A stretch of DNA of 6,737 nucleotides, taken from NCBI GenBank assembly GCA_903859795.1, contig CAIOOC010000367.1, forward strand, positions 1-6,737, read 5' to 3'. The notes beneath the pieces were generated by a model. That model searched no databases. It saw only the letters and a list, made by a program, of their open reading frames with translations, and was not told the origin of the DNA. This DNA is from an uncultured Bacteroidia bacterium. GTDB taxonomy: Bacteria > Bacteroidota > Bacteroidia > Bacteroidales > Prolixibacteraceae. The stretch's first letter is position 1, and each line of letters starts with the position of its first letter. Positions 1 to 4,226 of the stretch are shown piece by piece. Made by a program: the position numbers and the translations under genes.

Positions 1-96
1 ACATTACTGGTGGAAGTAAAAAAATGGAGACTACTATATTCTCATTTGAGCTATTTTCACTGGCATTATTGCCGGAGTAAGCCAAACTGGAAATAA
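1..96 (+). CDS. 3' end of an AlkA-type DNA-3-methyladenine glycosylase paralogue (partial)
   Basis: The first 31 codons of the window are open in frame 1 and end at TAA (94-96). Aligned by hand without gaps, they match the C-terminus of the complete glycosylase gene at 1471-2118 at about 14 of 29 positions. The anchors are E-x-x-K-W, L-x-S, Y-F-x-W-H-Y and S-K-x-N. At DNA level the TGGCATTATT stretch (61-70) is identical in both genes. Members of this HhH-GPD family remove alkylated bases from DNA. The helix-hairpin-helix and catalytic Asp would lie upstream of the window, so activity cannot be judged. The gene ends shorter than the second copy, stopping soon after S-K-P-N where the other ends S-K-R-N plus seven residues. 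It could be an intact divergent paralogue or a decayed copy. Confidence 0.72.
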   Translation, partial: TLLVEVKKWRLLYSHLSYFHWHYCRSKPNWK

Positions 97-235
97 ATGC
101 GATTAAAAATCGCGTCACCCAACTTTATTCACTGGTTGTTTGTTATTGAAGTCGTAAAGCAATATACCAGTGCCAGGTTATCAGGTATGACTGACAAAAA
201 CATTTTTCTTACTAACTTCTAAAGTTTATTAACCG
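97..235. other. Intergenic region between glycosylase paralogue and PhyH gene
   Basis: This stretch holds the REP-like palindrome at 98-119 and then about 115 bases of AT-rich sequence. I found no convincing TAnnTTTG promoter element, no strong Shine-Dalgarno site before the ATG at 236, and no hairpin with a T-run. The PhyH gene may be transcribed from an unrecognised promoter here or by readthrough from the upstream glycosylase gene. Confidence 0.5.
98..119 (-). repeat. REP-like palindromic element, copy 1
   Basis: Two bases after the stop codon of the partial glycosylase gene lies a perfect 6-bp stem with a 3-base loop (GCGATT-AAA-AATCGC, 99-113), followed by GTCACC. Read on the minus strand the order is a GGTG head, two bases, then the palindrome. 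The same head-plus-palindrome arrangement recurs at 2129-2150 and 2198-2220. No T-run follows, so a dispersed REP-type repeat fits better than a classical terminator, although the stem could still limit readthrough or protect a 3' end. Confidence 0.6.
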
Positions 236-1180
236 ATGACTCCTTCCCAATCAACGTCCGATCTGTCCTATCATGGAAATCCTATCAGTCAAATGTTTAA
301 ACAACCGGCCAGTGCGAAAGAATGGGAGCCATATATGCTTACAAATGAGCAAATAGCTTCATTTGCAAAAGATGGGTATATCACAGGAATTAAGATACTT
401 GATGCAGAACAGGTGGAAATCCTCAGGGAGGAGCTGGCAAGCTTTCAAACGATAGGTGAAAATGAAAGGTCACTGTTTTATCATTATGAAAGTAATGAAT
501 CAGAGGATCCGGATAAGGTGCTTTTTCATGCGCTCGGGACCTGGCGGCTGACTACAGGATTTCATGATCTGATCTGGGCCCCTGCTTTCCGGATGGCTGC
601 TTACCAGTTACTCGGGCAATCGTTCAGGCTTTTCCATGATCAGTTATTTTGCAAGCCTGCTAAACATGGTGGCGTTGTTGCCTGGCATCAGGATTTCTCA
701 TACTGGACCTTTACAAAACCAATGCATCACCTAACATGCTGGATTGGACTCGACGATTCAACTACCGAAAATGGTTGTCTTTATTATGTCCCGGGAAGCC
801 ACAAATGGGGTTTGCTTCCTGTTACCGGATTGACAGGTGACATGGATGCAGTGAAGACAGTTTTGAACCCTGAGCAATTGGAAATCTTTGGCAACAGACT
901 CCCAAACGAATTGCCCAAAGGTTATGCAAGCTTTCATCACCCGCTGACAATGCACGGATCATATTCAAATCTTTCAGACCGGCCAAGAAGAGCCACTGTT
1001 ATTAATGTTATGGATTACAGTACAGTCGGAAATACCGACGGCTATGCAAGGCTTGATGCCCTGAAAAGCTTTCCTCCAATGCAGCAGGATAAACCTTTAG
1101 ACAGCAGGTTTTTCCCGCTTCTTTTCGATGGCGATAAAGAACTGGAAAGGTTTGGAATGAAGATTCCCAAGGTTCGTTGA
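236..1180 (+). CDS. Phytanoyl-CoA dioxygenase (PhyH) family Fe(II)/2-oxoglutarate oxygenase
   Basis: This 314-residue protein belongs to the PhyH branch of non-heme iron oxygenases, which hydroxylate a substrate while decarboxylating 2-oxoglutarate to succinate. The N-terminal segment around residues 35-70 (LTNEQIASFAKDGY, then an LDAEQVEILREEL helix) is the usual PhyH lead-in. The iron triad is visible: H151-x-D153 in AWHQDF and the distal H240 in MHGSYSN. R251, eleven residues after H240, sits where the 2-oxoglutarate-binding Arg lies in human PhyH. There is no signal peptide or membrane helix, so the protein is cytoplasmic. Length is normal for the family. The ATG at 236 lacks a clear Shine-Dalgarno site. 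An in-frame ATG at 293 is possible but would remove a family-like N-terminus only partly. Substrate cannot be inferred, as relatives act on lipids, ectoine, halogenated compounds and secondary metabolites. It lies between two AlkA-type genes. The stop is doubled (TGA TAA). Confidence 0.9.
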   Translation: MTPSQSTSDLSYHGNPISQMFKQPASAKEWEPYMLTNEQIASFAKDGYITGIKILDAEQVEILREELASFQTIGENERSLFYHYESNESEDPDKVLFHALGTWRLTTGFHDLIWAPAFRMAAYQLLGQSFRLFHDQLFCKPAKHGGVVAWHQDFSYWTFTKPMHHLTCWIGLDDSTTENGCLYYVPGSHKWGLLPVTGLTGDMDAVKTVLNPEQLEIFGNRLPNELPKGYASFHHPLTMHGSYSNLSDRPRRATVINVMDYSTVGNTDGYARLDALKSFPPMQQDKPLDSRFFPLLFDGDKELERFGMKIPKVR

Positions 1181-1200
1181 TAACTTACAAACACGCATTT

Positions 1201-1473
1201 CGCCTGCAAGATTATCAAATACCTGAGCAAGAACACAAAACACCTGAGCAAGATTATAAAACACCTGAGCAAGATTATAAAACACCTCCAGGAAAATACA
1301 AATGACCTTCGCAAAAACACAAATCACCGGAACCAAAACACAAATCACCTTTGCAAGATTATAAAACACCTCCAGGAAAATACAAATGACCTTCGCAAAA
1401 ACACAAATCACCGGAACGAAAACACAAATCACCTTTACAAGATTATAAAACACCTCCAGGAAAAAACAAAATG
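1201..1473. repeat. Tandem array of thirteen 21-bp units with an 84-bp higher-order repeat
   Basis: The sequence divides exactly into 21-base units starting at 1201, 1222, 1243 and so on to 1453. Most begin CCT or CCG and end in AAACA, AATGA or AATCA. Units 3 and 4 are identical. Units 5-8 (1285-1368) are repeated as units 9-12 (1369-1452) with only two substitutions, C to G in the unit starting 1411 and G to A in the unit starting 1432. Unit 13 begins a third 84-bp copy, and its last three bases are the ATG of the next gene. Because 21 is a multiple of three, several frames stay open. In the + frame shared with the PhyH gene the units read as heptads such as HLSKIIK, HLQENTN, DLRKNTN and HRNQNTN. 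No ATG begins this frame, and both substitutions change an amino acid, so coding is doubtful. There are no unique spacers, so this is not a CRISPR array. Confidence 0.9.
1457..1460 (+). promoter_or_regulatory. Possible Shine-Dalgarno AGGA inside the last 21-bp unit
   Basis: AGGA lies ten bases before the ATG at 1471, and both belong to repeat unit 13. This is the main reason to prefer 1471 over the in-frame ATG at 1495 as start of the glycosylase. Units 5 and 9 carry the same AGGA followed by ATG (1302 and 1386), but those open only 20-codon frames. Confidence 0.4.
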
Positions 1474-2118
1474 ATCTTTGGAAAAATTCATTCAATGATA
1501 AAAGATATTGTCAATCAAAAGGATATTCAGGAACTTATTTCAAGAGACCATATTTTTGGCTTTATATCTGAAAAATTTGGTAATCCACCCAACTGGACAA
1601 GACCTTCCGGATTCATCTCCCTTTCAAAGACAATTCTGGAACAACAGGTTAGCCTTGCTTCCGCGAATGCGCATTATCTCAAACTCAATAATTATCTGAC
1701 CGAATTTACACCCTCAGCAATTCTCTCCCTTTCGGATGAGGAGATGAGATCGTGCCAGATAAGCCGGCAAAAATCTAAATACCTGCGCGGACTTTCAACC
1801 GAAATACTCAGTCAGAATATAAATCTGGAGCAACTACAAACCTATGATCCAGCTGAAGTAAGAAGAAAGCTGACCGCTATTAAAGGAATTGGAGATTGGA
1901 CTGCGGATATCTATCTGCTTATTTCTCTTCAGCATAAAGACATCTTTCCTATTGCAGATATTGCATTGATTAATGCGATGAAAGAATTAACTAACGCACA
2001 AACCAAAGAAGAAATACTTCTGGAAGCAGAAAAATGGAAGCCGTTGCGTTCCCTGGCGACCTACTTCCTGTGGCATTATTACCTGAGTAAACGAAACAGG
2101 ATATCTGTATTAACCTAG
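1471..2118 (+). CDS. AlkA-type DNA-3-methyladenine glycosylase (HhH-GPD family)
   Basis: This is a monofunctional base-excision-repair glycosylase of the HhH-GPD superfamily, predicted to hydrolyse the N-glycosidic bond of alkylated purines and leave an abasic site. Visible features, in order, are a P-P-N-W-T-R-P segment (about 39-45), the family-typical ILEQQVSLASA helix (55-65), the helix-hairpin-helix LTAIKGIGDWTAD (134-146), and the Pro/Asp strand FPIADIALINAM with D163 at the catalytic Asp position. The C-terminal WHYYLSK is typical of the Bacteroidota group of these proteins. There is no Cys cluster, so no Fe-S site as in Nth or MutY. The length of 215 aa (207 from the alternative ATG at 1495) fits the short single-domain form that lacks the N-terminal domain of E. 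coli AlkA. The start at 1471 is built from the last 21-bp repeat unit, while 1495 would exclude the repeat from the protein. A paralogue ends at 96. Confidence 0.9.
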   Translation: MIFGKIHSMIKDIVNQKDIQELISRDHIFGFISEKFGNPPNWTRPSGFISLSKTILEQQVSLASANAHYLKLNNYLTEFTPSAILSLSDEEMRSCQISRQKSKYLRGLSTEILSQNINLEQLQTYDPAEVRRKLTAIKGIGDWTADIYLLISLQHKDIFPIADIALINAMKELTNAQTKEEILLEAEKWKPLRSLATYFLWHYYLSKRNRISVLT

Positions 2119-2128
2119 TCATTCAAAA

Positions 2129-2150
2129 TACGATTAAAAATTGCATCACC
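2129..2150 (-). repeat. REP-like palindromic element, copy 2
   Basis: This 22-base stretch matches copy 1 (98-119) at 19 positions and also follows the stop codon of an AlkA-type gene. The stem (CGATT-AAA-AATTG) is weakened to five pairs with one G-T. On the minus strand it starts with the same GGTG head. Together with copy 3 it forms an inverted pair whose GGTG/CACC ends face each other across 47 bases, an arrangement like REP doublets. Confidence 0.6.
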
Positions 2151-2182
2151 AGGTCGCTAAAACATCAGCTTGCTTGTCAAAA

Positions 2183-2210
2183 GGGTCCAGCGATAAGGGT
2201 GCAGCGATTT
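2183..2210 (+). repeat. Imperfect 14-bp direct repeat
   Basis: Bases 2183-2196 (GGGTCCAGCGATAA) and 2197-2210 (GGGTGCAGCGATTT) are adjacent copies with three mismatches. The second copy is the left half of REP-like element 3, so this may be a partial duplication of the element's head and left arm. Confidence 0.5.
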
Positions 2211-2220
2211 GCAATCGCTG
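2198..2220 (+). repeat. REP-like palindromic element, copy 3 (strong hairpin)
   Basis: A GGTG head is followed by a perfect 8-bp stem with a 3-base loop (CAGCGATT-TGC-AATCGCTG, 2202-2220). Compared with copies 1 and 2 read on the minus strand, the head and the GCGATTT...AATCGC core are the same. The downstream sequence AAATGTAATT is not a T-run, so it is at best a weak intrinsic terminator for the glycosylase transcript. Confidence 0.65.
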
Positions 2221-2317
2221 AAATGTAATTTATAATTAAACTGTATATTTCATATTCTGTCAAACAAATAGGTAAATAATTTAGTGGAATAGACCAAAAT
2301 GCCTATTTTTAAAGGTT

Positions 2318-2351
2318 TTTGGAGTAGAACGGAAAGTAAGTCATATTTTTG
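2318..2351 (+). promoter_or_regulatory. Candidate Bacteroidota-type promoter for the bc-complex operon
   Basis: TATTTTTG at 2344-2351 fits the Bacteroidota -7 consensus TAnnTTTG at all fixed positions. TTTG at 2318-2321 lies 22 bases upstream, near the usual position of the -33 element though at the long end. Transcription would start near 2357, giving a leader of about 35 bases that includes the Shine-Dalgarno site at 2371. Confidence 0.5.
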
Positions 2352-2370
2352 ACCTCTTTTACATACACCG

Positions 2371-2378
2371 AAAGGGAG
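2371..2378 (+). promoter_or_regulatory. Shine-Dalgarno site of cytochrome b
   Basis: AAAGGGAG is the strongest purine-rich ribosome-binding match in the window. It ends 13 bases before the TTG at 2392, somewhat long, but an in-frame ATG at 2422 would be 43 bases away. The frame closes with TAG at 2383-2385, so the site supports TTG as the start. Confidence 0.55.
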
Positions 2379-2386
2379 ACTTTAGA

Positions 2387-2399
2387 AGCGATTGCAAAT
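2387..2399. repeat. Half-copy of the REP-like palindrome overlapping the cytochrome b start codon
   Basis: AGCGATTGCAAAT is an exact 13-base reverse complement of 2207-2219 in REP-like copy 3. The palindrome then breaks off into AAAAC. The TTG start codon (2392-2394) lies within it. It may be a truncated element or a chance match in AT-rich DNA. Confidence 0.45.
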
Positions 2400-3684
2400 A
2401 AAACAAGTCAATGCACATTTAATGGGATCTGTTTTCTTACACCTGCATCCAAAAAGAGTCACTGAAGCATCGGTTCAATTCAACCGGACGTTCGGACTTG
2501 GTGGAATGGCTGCATTGTTGATCGTTATTCAGATTATTACCGGAGTTTTACTTCGGTTTTACTATGCCCCTTATCCCGCTGAAGCCTATAATTCAATTCT
2601 GTTTTTGAAAAATCAGGTGTTGTTTGGTCAGTTTATCCGCAACATTCATTACTGGAGCGGTGTATTTCTTTTGATGATCGCCTTTCTTCATTTTATCAGG
2701 GTATTCTTCACTGGCGCATATCGCGACATTCGAAATATTAACTGGTTATTAGGTCTTGTACTTCTGATCCTCGTTGTCCTGTTGAATTTTACGGGATATC
2801 TTCTTCCGTGGGACCAGTTAGCTTACTGGGCAATAACTGTCAGTACAAATATCATCGGATATTTGCCTTTTGCAGGCGAAACTCTGAGGACAATGATTAT
2901 TGGAGGGAAGGAACTTAATGCCAGCACACTGCAATCATTTTATGCCTTTCATACCGCAGTGTTTCCTTTATTGTTGCTTTTGATTGTCACCTATCATTTC
3001 TGGAGGGTTCGAAAAGCAGGAGGAATCCTTACACAACATACATCTGAGGAACCTGTAATGATCCCGGTGGTGCCCAACCTGGTATTTAAAGAGGTTATTG
3101 TCGCCCTGGTTCTTGTTGCTGCTCTATTTACTTTTGCTGTATTTTTTAATGCTCCGTTACTTGAAAAAGCAAACCCGACATTCAGCATGAACCCGACAAA
3201 AGCACCCTGGTACTTTGCCGGTGTCCAGGAGTTGTTAATCCATTTCAATCCTCTCTTTGCTGCTTTTATCATTCCTTTTGGAGTGCTAAGTTTTCTGGCT
3301 TTAATTCCGTTTCTGCAGTATCAGGAATTGCCTAATGGAATCTGGTTTATATCTGAAAAGGGTCAACATTCGGCTAAATCGACTGCAAAGTTTAGTGCTG
3401 TTTTAACGATCATTTGCATTGTTTTAAATCAATATATCCTTAAATTCGAAATCCTTTTGTCGCCATTGCCTGCATTTGTCAGTAACGGAATCGTTCCGCT
3501 GCTGATTCTGTTTCTGCTACTGACTGTATTTTACAGATTTTATCTGAAACCGATCAAGCTCAACAAAGAAGAACTCGTCCAGGCCGCATTTGTGTTTATA
3601 CTTACAGCGTTTATTATCCTTACCCTGACAGGGATATTTTTCAGGGGGAAAGATATGGAACTCACCTTTCCTTGGAATATTTAA
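2392..3684 (+). CDS. Cytochrome b of a Rieske/cytochrome b complex (fused b6/subunit IV type)
   Basis: This is the membrane subunit that oxidises quinol at the periplasmic side and moves electrons across two b hemes. The 430 residues contain the b6-like half (helices about 35-58, 84-107, 118-140, 184-206) fused to a subunit-IV-like half plus extra helices (about 232-252, 285-308, 335-352, 364-384, 398-417). The heme ligands H86/H100 and H187/H202 are at exactly the b6 spacing of 14 and 15 residues. The b6f-type Cys that binds heme ci is replaced by G35 in FGLGG. The quinol-site PEWY motif reads APWY (271-274) and lacks the acidic residue, as seen in some anaerobe-type complexes. The start is TTG with a good Shine-Dalgarno site, and it matches the usual distance of about ten residues before the SVFLHLHP segment. 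The Rieske gene follows after 11 bases, so the two are cotranscribed. Menaquinol as donor is inferred. Confidence 0.93.
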   Translation: MQIKQVNAHLMGSVFLHLHPKRVTEASVQFNRTFGLGGMAALLIVIQIITGVLLRFYYAPYPAEAYNSILFLKNQVLFGQFIRNIHYWSGVFLLMIAFLHFIRVFFTGAYRDIRNINWLLGLVLLILVVLLNFTGYLLPWDQLAYWAITVSTNIIGYLPFAGETLRTMIIGGKELNASTLQSFYAFHTAVFPLLLLLIVTYHFWRVRKAGGILTQHTSEEPVMIPVVPNLVFKEVIVALVLVAALFTFAVFFNAPLLEKANPTFSMNPTKAPWYFAGVQELLIHFNPLFAAFIIPFGVLSFLALIPFLQYQELPNGIWFISEKGQHSAKSTAKFSAVLTIICIVLNQYILKFEILLSPLPAFVSNGIVPLLILFLLLTVFYRFYLKPIKLNKEELVQAAFVFILTAFIILTLTGIFFRGKDMELTFPWNI

Positions 3685-3695
3685 ATCAATCCAAA

Positions 3696-4226
3696 ATGAA
3701 AAAAACCCAGGATAAAAGAGTTCAGCCAAAAGTAAAATCCAGTCCGTTAAAGGTTTTCAATCGCCGGGATTTCTTTAACACAGTTTGGAAAGGACTTGGC
3801 CTTCTTGCGGCATTCGAAATGGCCGGGATTTTCACAGCATACCTGTTTTCAGGCAAGCGTAAGAGTATTCCGGAGCCTGGGCAATTGATTGAAGCTGGTC
3901 TTGCAGAATCCTTCGCACCAAATTCAGTAACCCCTTTTATGGGAGGCAGATTTTATCTGGCACGGCAAAAAGACGGTGGTTTTATTGCTCTTTCACTACG
4001 CTGTACACATCTGGGGTGCTCAATTGCGTGGGAAGAAAAACAAAACCGGTTTATTTGTCCCTGCCATTCTTCGGCGTTTGCAATCAACGGTGAGGTTTTA
4101 AATCCGCCAGCTTCAAGAGCACTTGATTTCTATCCTGTAATGATAGATAATGGCCTTATAAAAGTGGATATTGGAACACTGAAGGAACGGAACTCATTCA
4201 GAAAAGATCAACTTCAATACGCATAA
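3696..4226 (+). CDS. Rieske [2Fe-2S] iron-sulfur protein of the cytochrome b complex
   Basis: The subunit takes one electron from quinol through its [2Fe-2S] cluster and passes it to the c-type cytochrome. From the ATG at 3696 (176 aa) a basic N-terminus leads to N-R23-R24-D-F-F, a twin-arginine motif, then a single membrane helix (about 30-50) as expected for a Tat-exported, anchored Rieske protein. The cluster motifs are C103-T-H105-L-G-C108 and C121-P-C123-H124-S-S. Ligands are C103, H105, C121 and H124, with C108 and C123 as the disulfide. F128 replaces the Tyr that raises the redox potential in bc1 complexes, and S125 replaces the usual Gly. A longer frame starting at TTG 3672 would overlap the cytochrome b end by 13 bases. 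ATG 3696 is preferred because it lies just after that stop codon. The stop TAA shares its last A with the ATG of the next gene. Confidence 0.93.
   Translation: MKKTQDKRVQPKVKSSPLKVFNRRDFFNTVWKGLGLLAAFEMAGIFTAYLFSGKRKSIPEPGQLIEAGLAESFAPNSVTPFMGGRFYLARQKDGGFIALSLRCTHLGCSIAWEEKQNRFICPCHSSAFAINGEVLNPPASRALDFYPVMIDNGLIKVDIGTLKERNSFRKDQLQYA

Larger units (their letters stand above)
2119..2391. other. Intergenic region before the bc-complex operon
   Basis: The 273 bases hold two REP-like palindromes in inverted orientation (2129-2150 and 2198-2220), a 14-bp imperfect tandem duplication overlapping the second (2183-2210), an AT-rich tract, a Bacteroidota-type promoter candidate (2318-2351), a Shine-Dalgarno site (2371-2378) and a half-palindrome at the start codon (2387-2399). 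No ORF of note was found. Confidence 0.6.

Noticed and set aside
97..235. Promoter for the PhyH gene
   Set aside because: TTTG occurs near 138, but no TAnnTTTG follows at a usable distance. No site could be defended.
1201..1473. CRISPR array
   Set aside because: The units are contiguous 21-mers without unique spacers, and no cas genes are present.
1097..1495. A minus-strand 132-codon frame across the repeat array, rich in V, I, F and C
   Set aside because: Its repeated hydrophobic sequence is simply the reverse reading of 21-bp units, whose multiple-of-three length keeps frames open. It overlaps the ends of two well-supported + strand genes and has no family resemblance.
2202..2220. Intrinsic terminator of the glycosylase gene
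   Set aside because: The hairpin is strong but is followed by AAATGTAATT and not a T-run. Its similarity to the other copies favours a REP-like repeat, though some termination activity cannot be excluded.
3672..3695. TTG start at 3672 for the Rieske protein
   Set aside because: It would overlap the cytochrome b end and add eight residues with no family match. ATG 3696 just after the upstream stop is more natural.
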